DNA of 64,000 bases from Neobacillus ginsengisoli (GCF_030813055.1 NZ_JAUSTW010000003.1:496001-560000), one strand, 5' to 3'; shown: positions 1 to 8,738, numbered from the stretch's first letter. Program-made: numbers and translations. The notes: a model not told the origin generated them from the letters alone.

Positions 1-277
1 ATTTTTTTAGCATCAACGTTATGCTGAAGTTTAATCAAACGCTCACTTCCTTGCCAATTTGATCTTTAGAAATAGTTAAGTTGTTTATCACAAAACATAC
101 TTTATTTTTTAGTAAAATACTAATAACATCCTGGTTAGATGTTCTACAATAGATCATTCTGATTAATTAACCTATTAAAATGTAGATTAGTATGTGATTT
201 ACCATTTTATATTCTTCTGAATGAGATTAACTAGCGACAAGTAAAAATACTTGTCGCTAGTTAATGCAAAGTATCTA
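1..277. other. AT-rich intergenic DNA at the window edge
   Basis: I see no convincing coding region here. The only clear structure is the long hairpin at 226-265 just beyond the end of the first gene, listed separately. Confidence 0.5.
226..265 (-). terminator. Perfect 18-bp stem-loop after the isomerase gene
   Basis: Arms ATTAACTAGCGACAAGTA and its exact reverse complement are separated by four A residues. It begins 13 bp beyond the stop codon of the minus-strand operon. There is no U-run on either strand, so it may be a weak terminator or an mRNA 3'-end stabiliser rather than a classical intrinsic terminator. Confidence 0.5.
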
Positions 278-1222
278 TCAAGATATGCTTACTAAACGAC
301 CTTTTTTTGAATGTACTAATGACCATGCATCAACGAGAGTACGTTTTGATTGTGCAATTACAATATCTGAGGACTCTGTTCCTACAGGTTTTACTTCAAA
401 AGCAACAATATTCTTATTCCCCTCACCGATATAACCAATTTCTAATAGTACTCGCAAGTACTCTGCTAATTCTGGAACATCAACTTCACTTCCCGGATAG
501 CCGAAACGCGGATGCTGATCACCGTAAGCTGGATCAAAAGTATCTTTAATATAGCAATTTCCGATATGCGCATGATTTATATAATCACGAGCAACAGTTA
601 ATGCATTAAAAGAAGTTTCACGTTGCATTGGTAAATGACTTAAATCAAGCATTAAACCGAAAGTAGGATCTACTTTGCGAACTTCTTTAGCTACTTCTAC
701 AGCAAGTGTATTAGAACCGATTAAACATTTCTTATCAGTCTCATCATCAAAAGTTTCAAGTGAAAGGATCAAATCACCTTTAGATTTTGCATATTCACAT
801 AATTCTTTGATTGAATCCGTTAGTAATTGTAATGCAACATCTTGTTTAGTGTCTGGTTTAGCACCACTTAAGAAACCAAATTTAGAAGCATTTACTTCGT
901 AAGCTTGGTCGATTCCACCTTTAACTAAATCGATAGCTCTTCTACGCTCAGCTTCATCAAAAGAGTTTAGGTTTCCCTTATTTCTTAAAAGAATCGGTTG
1001 TGCTCCAAATCCCACAGTCATTCCACCAGATTGTAGAGTTTGAATAACTTCTTTACGATCCTCAGAATTGTTAATAGATGTAATCTCAATTCCAGAGAAG
1101 AAATCATCTTGTACTATTTTCTTTATTGTTTCAACAATTGGACCGTCTCCACCCATTGTTTCCGGGTATGCCATAAAATGAACAATTCCCACTTTCATTG
1201 AATTATGAAGGTTTGCTGACAT
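278..1222 (-). CDS. Sugar phosphate isomerase/epimerase-like TIM-barrel protein
   Basis: The 314-residue protein has the pattern of the xylose-isomerase-like TIM-barrel superfamily: an N-terminal beta strand (MKVGIVHFMAY), metal-ligand-type segments LSLETFDDE, MLDLSHLP and HAHIGN, and a late E in VAFEVKP. Members isomerise or epimerise sugars and keto acids, and hydroxypyruvate isomerase and 2-oxotetronate isomerase belong to this fold. It is the last gene of the split-transketolase operon, which argues for a step on a C3-C4 acid or ketose; the substrate is unknown. The start ATG is 23 nt from the Shine-Dalgarno (1246-1253), but a small hairpin (GCCGA-TTCT-TCGGC on the plus strand, 1229-1242) lies between them and would shorten the distance to about 8 nt. 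An internal ATG at residue 9 is the alternative start. Confidence 0.8.
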   Translation of the reverse strand: MSANLHNSMKVGIVHFMAYPETMGGDGPIVETIKKIVQDDFFSGIEITSINNSEDRKEVIQTLQSGGMTVGFGAQPILLRNKGNLNSFDEAERRRAIDLVKGGIDQAYEVNASKFGFLSGAKPDTKQDVALQLLTDSIKELCEYAKSKGDLILSLETFDDETDKKCLIGSNTLAVEVAKEVRKVDPTFGLMLDLSHLPMQRETSFNALTVARDYINHAHIGNCYIKDTFDPAYGDQHPRFGYPGSEVDVPELAEYLRVLLEIGYIGEGNKNIVAFEVKPVGTESSDIVIAQSKRTLVDAWSLVHSKKGRLVSIS

Positions 1223-1323
1223 TGTTTCGCCGATTCTTCGGCTTCCCTCCTTTATTAATTAAACTTTTTCATAAACCTCATTACATTGAAGTACAGTCAA
1301 TTTTACTTAACATTACTAAGATT

Positions 1324-1361
1324 TTATTGAAGCAATCTGAATTGACCAATTGCTTCAATAA
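1324..1361 (-). other. Intra-operon stem-loop
   Basis: Perfect 13-bp arms (TTATTGAAGCAAT and its complement) with a 12-nt loop sit in the 165-bp gap between the ThDP-enzyme gene and the isomerase gene. No U-run follows on the minus strand, so an RNA-processing or stability element is more likely than a terminator. Confidence 0.45.
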
Positions 1362-1387
1362 ATTCTCACGTCTTTCAAATGCAATAA

Positions 1388-3145
1388 TTATTTAGAAAAA
1401 TTAATTTGGTTAGAGTATTTGAATCCGCTAAGTGCACCGTTGTTAGAGAACTCGCATGCTTTTTTAGGATCAGGATCAACAACAACTTCGATTAAATATG
1501 GTTTTCCTGAGTCAACTGCACGTTGTAGAGCTGGTTTGATATCATCATAATGAGTAACAAGCTCACCACGGACACCCATACCTTCAGCAGTTTTAACGAA
1601 GTCGATTCCGCGATCCTCATTATCACATAATTCATTTTTGTAAATTAAGTCTGTAGAAATTTGGCGCTCATCATAGAACCAGTTTTGTTGTTGACGAATT
1701 AATCCAAGTAATGAGTTATTCATACAGAAAATAATTACCGGAATATCATGTTTTGCAGCTGTAGCGATATCTTGTAATGACATACCTAAGCTTCCGTCAC
1801 CAAGGATGTTTACACTTTGTCTTTCAGGGAATGCAAGTTTTGCTGCCATTGCTGCACCAAGCCCCCAACCCATAGTACCTGCACCACCAGTTAATAGGTA
1901 TGTTCTTGGTTCATAAGTTTCAAATAATTGACAAGACCAAATTTGGCTGATACCGCAGTCATGAGATACGAATGCATCGCGATCTAAGAATTCACGAAGT
2001 TCCCGTAATGCACGCTCTTGTCTGATTGGAAATGTTGTGTAATCAGTTTTACGAGCCCATTTTTTACGGTCTTCAGTTAAGTCAATTTTAGTACCTGCTT
2101 CAGCAGTTGCAGCTACAGTAGCCCTAAGTGCTTTATGAGCTTCTGTAAGTTTAACCATGAATGTTTTAACATCAGAAACGATACCTAAAGTAGTTGGTAC
2201 AACTTTACCAATTTCTTTGTTATCAAGGTTTACGTGGATAACTTTCTTACCGTTTTGTGTGAATACTTCAACATTACCTGTAGAACGGTCAGCAAAACGT
2301 CCAGCAAGGTTGATTACTAAATCAGCTTCAACAATGGTTTTGTTACCGAAAGGAGTATCAAGCATTGTTCCCATACGTCCAGCGAATAATGGGTGATCGT
2401 TAGGGAATGTATCCATACCCATACCAGAAGTTACAACAGGGATTTGAAGTTCTTCAGCTAATGCTTTTAATTCTGCAGTAGCGTTTGCAATGTTAACCCC
2501 ACCACCAGAAAGTAATACTGGTCTTTTAGCATCTTTTAATAATTCAAAAGTTTTCTCGATATCCGCGTCAGTAGCTTGTGGTAAGTTATCTACTGGAGTA
2601 GAAGCGATAAGTGCATCTAAGTCAACTTCTACAACAACTTTTTGTTGATCGACTGGCAAATCAAGTAAAACTGGACCCTTTCTACCAGTAGTAGCTGTTA
2701 CCCATGCTTCTTGGATAAATTGAGCAGCTTTCGAACCGTCTGTTAAACGGTATGAAGCTTTCGTTACAGGCTTAGCCATTTCAACGATAGGAGCTTCTTG
2801 GAATTGCATTGTCCCAATTAAACTATTTTTCTGTTGGCCAGTAATAGCAATCATTGGAATTGAATCCATCCATGCACTGTAAAGGCCGGTTAAGAAGTTC
2901 GTTCCACCTGGACCTGAAGTTGCAGCACATACACCAACTTTACCAGTTGCTCTTGAATAACCGTCAGCCATGAAAGCACCCGTTTGCTCGTGCCGAACAA
3001 CAAATGATTCAATTTTAGTTAATTCTTTTATTGCATCATAGAATGGTAAGATTGCAGCTCCTGGTACACCATATATGTGTTTTACCCCTCTTTTTTCTAG
3101 ATACAATGCAATTAACTCTGCAGCTGTCATTTTTTGTTTAGCCAT
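1388..3145 (-). CDS. ThDP-dependent enzyme of the acetolactate synthase / glyoxylate carboligase family
   Basis: The 585-residue protein shows the three-domain architecture of the family: an N-terminal PYR domain (YGVPGAAILPFYDAI; catalytic-type Glu53 in RHEQTGAFMADGYSRATG), a central domain, and a C-terminal PP domain with the ThDP/Mg motif GDGSLGMS followed by NN about 28 residues later. The GVPGAAI..FY start resembles glyoxylate carboligase, but true Gcl carries Val at the catalytic Glu position and this protein keeps Glu. It therefore decarboxylates a 2-oxo acid (pyruvate, glyoxylate or hydroxypyruvate are candidates) and ligates or releases the product; the exact reaction is open. The ATG follows directly on the TAA of the kinase gene, with SD GGGAGA inside that gene's end, so the two are translationally coupled. 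Confidence 0.82.
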   Translation of the reverse strand: MAKQKMTAAELIALYLEKRGVKHIYGVPGAAILPFYDAIKELTKIESFVVRHEQTGAFMADGYSRATGKVGVCAATSGPGGTNFLTGLYSAWMDSIPMIAITGQQKNSLIGTMQFQEAPIVEMAKPVTKASYRLTDGSKAAQFIQEAWVTATTGRKGPVLLDLPVDQQKVVVEVDLDALIASTPVDNLPQATDADIEKTFELLKDAKRPVLLSGGGVNIANATAELKALAEELQIPVVTSGMGMDTFPNDHPLFAGRMGTMLDTPFGNKTIVEADLVINLAGRFADRSTGNVEVFTQNGKKVIHVNLDNKEIGKVVPTTLGIVSDVKTFMVKLTEAHKALRATVAATAEAGTKIDLTEDRKKWARKTDYTTFPIRQERALRELREFLDRDAFVSHDCGISQIWSCQLFETYEPRTYLLTGGAGTMGWGLGAAMAAKLAFPERQSVNILGDGSLGMSLQDIATAAKHDIPVIIFCMNNSLLGLIRQQQNWFYDERQISTDLIYKNELCDNEDRGIDFVKTAEGMGVRGELVTHYDDIKPALQRAVDSGKPYLIEVVVDPDPKKACEFSNNGALSGFKYSNQINFSK

Positions 3146-4606
3146 TTAAATCTCTCCCTTTTGATCGCTTTTAATATTTTCAAAGATTTGAGCAATCGAT
3201 TCTTTTTCTCCTACATTGCCAGGAAATACGATATAAGGTGTATCTTTAAACTTAGCTTCACTTCCAGTTAACCACACTGGAACACCAGCTATTGTTTGCC
3301 CTAAAATTTTTGCATATTTTATTTCCAAACCGTCAGTTGCCACATCACTAGAAGTTATACCGCCTTTTGCAATGATAAACTTTGGCTTAATCTTTAATGA
3401 ACGAACCACTTCAACCAAGGAACCTGAAACCATTTGACTAATTTTTAAATTTTCTTCTATTTCTTTTGCAATAATTACATCTCTACTTGTATAAACAAGC
3501 GTGTCGCGATTTGAAGAAATATAATTATCTACTAATTGACATACTCGTGTTAGTTCTTCAGCTCTAGTTTCTTCATTTAGAACTTTTACAACATTAATTT
3601 CGATTTGTTCAATCGGGTATTTCTTCATTAGTTCGTTGATTTGTTCCGTTGTTTTTTTCGTGTGAGAACCTACAACGATAAATCCACCATTGTTACGGCT
3701 TTCACCTTTTGAAACAATCTCATCAGCTGACAAATATGGACGATCATTAATTCCAGCAATCGATTTTACAAATGATGCTGCAGTTCTAAATAAAAATTGT
3801 TTACCCGAATCAATTGCTTTAAGGATAGCTACTGATACGACGTCTAAATCATAATAGGATTTAGCATTCACTATAATAGGTGCATTATTGTTTGCAGAGA
3901 GTAAAATCTCGTAAACTTTATCAATACCCCCATTATGAATATCTTCAAGTGAAATGATCAATGCGGACTCTGAAGCTACGCTTCCCTTTGTCTTCTCTTC
4001 AATCCATTTTGGCAAATTAGCTGTATTGAAGCCGAAAACTGAATCCTTCGCAAATTCGGTTTCACTTACAGGGACGAGCTGGCCATCTACACCTAAATAA
4101 TGAGTATTTTCTAATGTATAACGATGAGACTCAAAGAAGGCAGGTATAATTAAATGTCCTGAAATCTCAATGTTAGCAGCTTTTAAAAGTTCATCTTGTA
4201 GTACATCAATTTCCAATGGATAATGTCCTCTTAATGTTGAGTCACTTCTACTAATAATTGAGAAGTTAATACCCATTTCTTTAGTGACTTCAACAATGTT
4301 TTGAACAATCTCTCTATTGATGTTTTGAGCTTTTTCCTCATTGTAACTTCTTGTATTTGTTAATATGTAAAGGACACTTCTCTCATCAGATAAACCTTTT
4401 TTAATCCAATCTTTTCCCCAGTCCGTAATGACAAAAATATCGTGTACAGTTTGGACACCAGTTGGATCGTCATCTAAAACAATAAACTTATGTTTTGTTT
4501 GTTTTAAATGATCTTTGATTTTAGCACGTAGGCTATCATCCGATTTAGAGAAGAGAGGATTTTCTAAAGTATCCTTTAAATTTGGATAGTGGGTTACGTT
4601 GGACAA
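3146..4606 (-). CDS. Four-carbon acid sugar kinase family protein (DUF1537, OtnK-like)
   Basis: The N-terminal signature FIVLDDDPTGVQTVHDI and the C-terminal nucleotide-binding segments FIIAKGGITSSDVA and YIVFPGNVG are characteristic of the two-domain acid-sugar kinases (3-oxo-tetronate kinase, threonate kinase). These phosphorylate a four-carbon sugar acid with ATP before decarboxylation or aldol cleavage. I chose the TTG at 4606 (486 aa, SNVTHYPN...) because the strong SD AAAGGGGGAGG lies just before it; the ATG at 4624 lies upstream of that SD and would be 492 aa. It sits between the split transketolase and the ThDP enzyme. The usual OtnC aldolase partner is absent, so the phosphorylated product is probably handled differently here. 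Confidence 0.82.
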   Translation of the reverse strand: MSNVTHYPNLKDTLENPLFSKSDDSLRAKIKDHLKQTKHKFIVLDDDPTGVQTVHDIFVITDWGKDWIKKGLSDERSVLYILTNTRSYNEEKAQNINREIVQNIVEVTKEMGINFSIISRSDSTLRGHYPLEIDVLQDELLKAANIEISGHLIIPAFFESHRYTLENTHYLGVDGQLVPVSETEFAKDSVFGFNTANLPKWIEEKTKGSVASESALIISLEDIHNGGIDKVYEILLSANNNAPIIVNAKSYYDLDVVSVAILKAIDSGKQFLFRTAASFVKSIAGINDRPYLSADEIVSKGESRNNGGFIVVGSHTKKTTEQINELMKKYPIEQIEINVVKVLNEETRAEELTRVCQLVDNYISSNRDTLVYTSRDVIIAKEIEENLKISQMVSGSLVEVVRSLKIKPKFIIAKGGITSSDVATDGLEIKYAKILGQTIAGVPVWLTGSEAKFKDTPYIVFPGNVGEKESIAQIFENIKSDQKGEI

Positions 4607-4639
4607 AACCCCTCCCCCTTTCATTATCTAAAAAGGTAA

Positions 4640-5587
4640 TTAGCTATTTACTTTTTCACCTAATAATTCATTTGCAGTTGAAACAATACGGTGTGCTCTT
4701 AATTCAAAGAGGTCAAGTAACTCATCCATTTTGCCAGAAACTCCGAAACGGTCATTTGTACCGATTCTCCTTAATTTAGCTGGTTGGCTTTCTGACAATA
4801 CTTCAGCAACTGCACTACCTAATCCACCTATAATTGAATGCTCTTCAACTGAGATAACATTTTTTGTTTTCGCAACTGATGCTACAATTGCTTCTCTATC
4901 AATAGGTTTAATTGTATGAATGTGCAAAAGTTCAGCGCTTACACCTTGTTCTTCTAATTCCTCTACTGCTTTTAGTGATTCATCAAGCATAATACCAGTA
5001 CTGATGATTGTAATATCAGATCCTTCACGGTATTTAATTGCTTTACCGATTTCGAAAGGTTCTTCTTTCTTTGTAACGATCGGTACTGGTAATTTACCAA
5101 CACGCAGGTAAATAGGTCCATCATGGTAATAAGCAGCTTCTACTGCTTTTTCCATTTCAACAGCATCTGCTGGAACAATTACTGTCATACGTGGAAGTGA
5201 GCGCATTAAAGATATATCTTCAAGCGGTAAATGTGTTGCTCCTTCTTGAGCAGCTGATGTACCAGCGTTATGACCGACAATTTTCACATTGTTATTTGAG
5301 TAACATACAGAAATTCTCATCTGATCAAATGCGCGTCCAGTAAGGAAGTTTGCATAAGCATTCGCAAATGGTACTTTCCCTGCTATCGCCATACCAGCTG
5401 CAGTTCCTACTAAATCACATTCAGAAATACCGATGTTAAAAAAGCGTTCTGGAAATCTATTTTTAAATAGATTTGTCATATTTGATTTTGCGCAATCTGC
5501 ATCAAGTACCACTAAATTATCATGTCTTTCTCCAAGTCTAATTAGTGCATCAGCAAAACCTTTACGTGGTGCTTCTAGATTTGCCAT
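4640..5587 (-). CDS. Transketolase, C-terminal subunit (split transketolase)
   Basis: The 315 residues cover the pyrimidine-binding and C-terminal domains of transketolase: VVLDADCAKSN, FFNIGISECDLVGTAAGMAIAGKVPFA (catalytic Glu for ThDP activation), GTSAAQEGATH, and ENV-type C-terminal strands KNVISVEEHSIIGGLGSA. It pairs with the adjacent N-terminal subunit to form a heteromeric enzyme moving a two-carbon ketol unit between a ketose donor, or hydroxypyruvate, and an aldose acceptor. Its ATG is one base beyond the TAA of the upstream subunit, and SD AAAGGAG lies inside that gene, so the two are coupled for stoichiometric synthesis. Split transketolases usually belong to specialised catabolic operons rather than to the central pentose phosphate pathway. 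Confidence 0.9.
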   Translation of the reverse strand: MANLEAPRKGFADALIRLGERHDNLVVLDADCAKSNMTNLFKNRFPERFFNIGISECDLVGTAAGMAIAGKVPFANAYANFLTGRAFDQMRISVCYSNNNVKIVGHNAGTSAAQEGATHLPLEDISLMRSLPRMTVIVPADAVEMEKAVEAAYYHDGPIYLRVGKLPVPIVTKKEEPFEIGKAIKYREGSDITIISTGIMLDESLKAVEELEEQGVSAELLHIHTIKPIDREAIVASVAKTKNVISVEEHSIIGGLGSAVAEVLSESQPAKLRRIGTNDRFGVSGKMDELLDLFELRAHRIVSTANELLGEKVNS

Positions 5588-5588
5588 C

Positions 5589-6413
5589 TTAAGCCAACTC
5601 CTTTAAAGCGATTTCTAATTGCTCATCATTTGGAGCCATTCCATGCCAATCATGTGTATCTTCCATAAATGAAACTCCCTTACCTTTAACGGTATGAGCT
5701 AGAATTGCAGTAGGTTTACCCTTTGTACGTTTAGCTTCTTTAAACGCTTCGTTTACTGCATTGATATCATGGCCATCGATTTCAACAACGTGCCAACCGA
5801 AAGCTCTAAATTTATCTCCAAGATTTTTAACACCTTTTACATTTTCAACGAAATCATCAAGTTGGATTTTGTTCCAGTCGATAATTGCACAAACGTTATC
5901 AAGATTGTAATGTGCACTTGTCATCGCTGCTTCCCATATTTGACCTTCTTGTAATTCTCCATCACCGATCATGCAATATGATCTTCTATTGCTACCATCT
6001 AGTTTTGCAGTTAATCCAACACCATTAGCAACTGATAATCCTTGACCAAGTGATCCTGAAGATATGTCTACACCTGGGATATGCTCTCCACATGGATGTC
6101 CATGTAATCTACCGTCTACATCCCTGAATGTCATTAACTCTTCAACAGGGAAGAATCCTTTTTCAGCTAATACTGAGTAAAACACAGGTGTACAATGTCC
6201 TTTTGATAGGAAGAAACAATCACGGTCTTGCCAATCTGGATTGTTAGGATCTACATTCATATGTTCAAAAAATAGTACTGACAATAGTTCAGTAGCAGAT
6301 AAAGAACCACCGGGATGCCCACTTCCGGCATGATTTGTCATTTTAACTATGTGCCGGCGAATTGTTTTGGTTAGATCATTATAAAATTCGCTTTTCTCTT
6401 TAGAAAAAACCAT
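5589..6413 (-). CDS. Transketolase, N-terminal subunit (split transketolase)
   Basis: This subunit supplies the diphosphate-binding domain: ANHAGSGHPGGSLSATELLSVLF, FFLSKGHCTPVFYSVLAEKG, and the ThDP motif GDGELQEGQIWEA followed by DWNK. I start it at the ATG at 6413 (274 aa), where SD AAAGGAGG is 8 nt upstream; an extension to 6446 has no SD and would overlap the operator region. It is the first gene of the operon that continues with the C-terminal subunit, DUF1537 kinase, ThDP enzyme and isomerase. Two operator-like sites at 6438-6458 and 6492-6514 lie directly upstream, so the whole operon is probably repressed by the neighbouring IclR regulator. Confidence 0.9.
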   Translation of the reverse strand: MVFSKEKSEFYNDLTKTIRRHIVKMTNHAGSGHPGGSLSATELLSVLFFEHMNVDPNNPDWQDRDCFFLSKGHCTPVFYSVLAEKGFFPVEELMTFRDVDGRLHGHPCGEHIPGVDISSGSLGQGLSVANGVGLTAKLDGSNRRSYCMIGDGELQEGQIWEAAMTSAHYNLDNVCAIIDWNKIQLDDFVENVKGVKNLGDKFRAFGWHVVEIDGHDINAVNEAFKEAKRTKGKPTAILAHTVKGKGVSFMEDTHDWHGMAPNDEQLEIALKELA

Positions 6414-6437
6414 TATTATTCCTCCTTTTCGTTTCCT

Positions 6438-6458
6438 AATAAGCAACGATGTTTCATT
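6438..6458. promoter_or_regulatory. IclR-type operator, transketolase operon, site 1
   Basis: AATAAGCAAC, three bases, then GTTTCATT: an imperfect palindrome with the GNAAC-N3-GTTNC core seen in IclR-family operators. It abuts the Shine-Dalgarno of the first gene. The same motif recurs at 6492, 9910, 14970, 18726 and 20026. Confidence 0.6.
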
Positions 6459-6491
6459 TTATAAGTAAAAAAATAAAGCATGTCGTTGCTT

Positions 6492-6514
6492 ATTAACTAA
6501 CCGTGTTTCTTAAT
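6492..6514. promoter_or_regulatory. IclR-type operator, transketolase operon, site 2
   Basis: ATTAACTAAC, three bases, then GTTTCTTAAT, about 80-100 bp upstream of the transketolase start. It overlaps a further inverted half-site TCGTTGCTTATT at 6483-6494 that mirrors site 1, so the two sites could bind a regulator cooperatively. Confidence 0.55.
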
Positions 6515-6745
6515 TTGATATTATCATCGTTTTTTGAATATTTCAAGTGTTTGATATTAAATATTTTTTATTAAAATTTGTCGGAGAACAAAAGATCAGA
6601 ACGCCTTATTAAAAAGAGTCTCACGAGTTTTTAAGACCGCGAAAGTATAGAAAAAGCTCGAATTTTTTAATGATCGAAATTAGTTGTTTTTGTGGAAGAT
6701 AAATCTTTACCTTCTAAGATAACTCCCAATCAATAATTTTCTGCA

Positions 6746-6776
6746 CAAAAAAAGAACTGGTCTTATACCAATTCTT
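6746..6776 (-). terminator. Intrinsic terminator of the iclR gene
   Basis: Stem AAGAATTGGT / ACCAGTTCTT (minus strand, one mismatch) with a 5-nt loop is followed by seven T residues, 13 bp beyond the IclR stop codon. Confidence 0.8.
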
Positions 6777-6788
6777 ATTTCACATCAA

Positions 6789-7544
6789 TCAATTGTCTGT
6801 GTAACCAAGCCGCTTGGAAATCTTTTTACCTATATCCATGATAATTGGTTTAATTTCAGCTAATCTTTCTTCAGTCATTCGGATGCTTGGTCCTGAAATA
6901 CTAACAGCAGCAGTAATTTTCTTCCGATTATCAAAAATTGGTGCTGCAATACAAGTGATTCCAGGTTCATTTTCTTCTACTTCTGTACCAATGCCTTCGT
7001 TCCTTATTTTTCCCAATTCTTTAAAAAAAGAGTCTTTATCTGTAATCGTTTGTTCAGTATGTTTTGGTAAACCATACTTGTCAATTATATCTACAATCTC
7101 ATTTAGCGGCAGATGTGCTAAGATGACCTTCCCAACTGCCGTACAATGTATCGGGGCCCTTCTTCCTACTTGTGAATGTGTTCTAAGGGTTTCACTTCCT
7201 TCAAGTTTTTCAATATAGATTACCTCTCCTTGATCATATACGGTCAAGTGGATCACTTCATTAATATGTGATTCTAACTCTTCCAAAAAAGGTTTAGCTT
7301 GAGTTCTCAAGTCAATAGATTCAAGTAGCATTGAACTTAATTCTAAATATTTATAGCCTAATCTATATTTTTTAGTTTCAGGATTTTGTTCGATGAATCC
7401 ATGTTCTACAAGAGTACTTAATAATCTGAATATAGAGCTTTTATTTAAATCTAGATTGGAGGCCAGCTCAGTAACACCCATCCCTTCTTTACGCTTGCTT
7501 ACTAATGAAATAATTGTTAATGCCCTATCTACTGACTTAACCAT
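6789..7544 (-). CDS. IclR family transcriptional regulator
   Basis: The 251-residue protein has an N-terminal winged helix (residues about 5-65; LTIISLVSKR, GMGVTELASNLDLNKSSIFRLLSTLVEHGFI) and a C-terminal GAF-like effector domain ending with PGITCIAAPIFD and SISGPSIRM, the standard IclR layout and length. SD GGAGG lies 10 nt before the ATG. It sits between the transketolase operon and other catabolic genes and is the only intact IclR in the window; two remnants of related genes lie at 15159-15270 and 20202-20640. I infer that it represses the genes carrying the shared operator motif and is induced by a pathway intermediate, as AllR is by glyoxylate in enterics. Its own upstream region shows only a GTTTC half-site. 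Confidence 0.9.
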   Translation of the reverse strand: MVKSVDRALTIISLVSKRKEGMGVTELASNLDLNKSSIFRLLSTLVEHGFIEQNPETKKYRLGYKYLELSSMLLESIDLRTQAKPFLEELESHINEVIHLTVYDQGEVIYIEKLEGSETLRTHSQVGRRAPIHCTAVGKVILAHLPLNEIVDIIDKYGLPKHTEQTITDKDSFFKELGKIRNEGIGTEVEENEPGITCIAAPIFDNRKKITAAVSISGPSIRMTEERLAEIKPIIMDIGKKISKRLGYTDN

Positions 7545-7714
7545 TTATATTAAACCTCCGATTAAAGCCTAAATTACTGATCCTGTTTCTTTAACTTACC
7601 ACAAGAGCAATAACGACCTTATTTATACTAAAATGACATCACTGTAATCTTTTTAATTTTCTTCATTTTATCAGAAAAAATGTTGCGTAGGAAGCAATAA
7701 TGTTTTATCAAATT
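7545..7714. other. Intergenic DNA between iclR and the allantoinase remnant
   Basis: This is the iclR promoter region. A half-site GTTTCTTTAA occurs near 7580. I see no gene. Confidence 0.4.
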
Positions 7715-7955
7715 ACCGCACCCAAGTACAAATGTTTTCGTCACTCGACAGTTAATATTTCCTCCAACATAAGAGCTATGTTGATGACGGTAATATAAAT
7801 CTTCTGGCTGAACGGTGTACATTTTATTTGAATCAAGGAGAATGATAAAAATGTTTGAGATGTGGGGAGAGAATAGTGGTTGCCAATATAATGTTGATTT
7901 AATGTTTGACGAGGCTGTTAAAAAACGGGGGGTTCTGTAAATGATTTTCTCATAG
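7715..7955. pseudogene. Allantoinase remnant with an internal inversion
   Basis: The minus strand of about 7720-7850 encodes QPEDLYYRHQHSSYVGGNINC followed by RVTKTF, matching the end region of the intact allantoinase at 17282-18670 (KEDLYYRHQHSPYIGRKINC). The plus strand of about 7850-7955 encodes MFEMWGENSGCQYNVDLMFD, matching IFEVWGGITGCQNNVDLMFD, which lies some 65 residues earlier in the same enzyme. The two pieces are in opposite orientations, so the relic was inverted internally after or during deletion. The plus-strand piece soon hits a stop. It is not functional. An open frame through 7628-8008 exists but only reflects this relic. Confidence 0.8.
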
Positions 7956-8052
7956 ATGTGTGCAATAAAGTCTGCAGAAATATTTAACTTAAGAAATAAA
8001 GGAAGCATTAAAGCTTCCTATGACGCTGACATTAATTAAACCTTATAGAAGA

Positions 8053-8086
8053 AAGAGGCTGACCCGTTGTGAGACAGCCTTTTCCA
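8053..8086 (+). terminator. Possible terminator hairpin
   Basis: AGGCTG...CAGCCTTTTCC gives a short stem with a T-rich tail on the plus strand. No plus-strand gene precedes it except the relic at 7715-7955, and a small hairpin GGAAGC-ATTAAA-GCTTCC lies nearby at about 8004-8021. Confidence 0.35.
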
Positions 8087-8207
8087 TTTTGAGATTGAAA
8101 CTAGAATAAATTGAGAAATAAGAGTTTTTAATGCAATAAACTTTTTTCATTGGATTAAATGAAAAGCAATATGCGCCTTTCAACCTAGTGTGTATTGCTT
8201 ACTTATA

Positions 8208-8738
8208 TCACTTTTTAACTTTTATCATTGACTTAACTGCTTCTAAAGCTGCTTCATAGTTAGGATGTTCCGTAATTTCCGAAACGTATTCAACATACTG
8301 CACAACATCTTTTTCGTCTACAACGAATACTGCACGGCATTCTAAACGATGTTCCTTTATATATGTGCCATAAGCTGTTCCAAATGACATCTTAAAATGA
8401 TCTGAAAGGGTTCGAACTCGTTCTATTCCTGCTGCTCCGCACCATCTGTTTTGTGTAAATGGAAGATCTACACTAATTGTTAACACTTCTACATCATTTC
8501 CTAGATTGCTAGCTGCTTCGTTAAATTTCCGTGTTTGTGCGTCACATACTCCTGTATCAAGAGAGGGTACACATGTAATAAGGCGGACTTTCCCTTTTGA
8601 ATCTTCAAGTGTAACTTTTGAGAGATCGTTTGCTAAAACTTCAAAATTTGGTGCATTATCACCAACATGAATTTCGCTTCCAATCAACGTAACTGGGTTA
8701 CCCGCTAAGGTTACCACGCCAGATCTTTCTTGAGTCAT
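8208..8738 (-). CDS. tpx: Thiol peroxidase (Tpx-type atypical 2-Cys peroxiredoxin)
   Basis: The 176 residues are full length for Tpx. The peroxidatic Cys65 lies in VPSLDTGVCDAQTRKFNE and the resolving Cys100 in LPFTQNRWCGAAG; FEVLANDLSKVTL and the C-terminal SEITEHPNYEAAL are family hallmarks. It reduces hydroperoxides in the cytosol using thioredoxin. An SD-like AGGAGGAAAG lies just before the ATG. It stands alone between catabolic genes and shows no shared operator, so it is probably a bystander in the island. Confidence 0.95.
   Translation of the reverse strand: MTQERSGVVTLAGNPVTLIGSEIHVGDNAPNFEVLANDLSKVTLEDSKGKVRLITCVPSLDTGVCDAQTRKFNEAASNLGNDVEVLTISVDLPFTQNRWCGAAGIERVRTLSDHFKMSFGTAYGTYIKEHRLECRAVFVVDEKDVVQYVEYVSEITEHPNYEAALEAVKSMIKVKK

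Noticed and set aside
1388..3145. Direct naming as glyoxylate carboligase (gcl)
   Set aside because: The characteristic loss of the catalytic Glu is not seen; the Glu is present.
7628..8008. A 126-codon minus-strand frame
   Set aside because: Only its middle matches allantoinase; the rest is antisense to another piece of the same relic. It is a pseudogene, not a protein.
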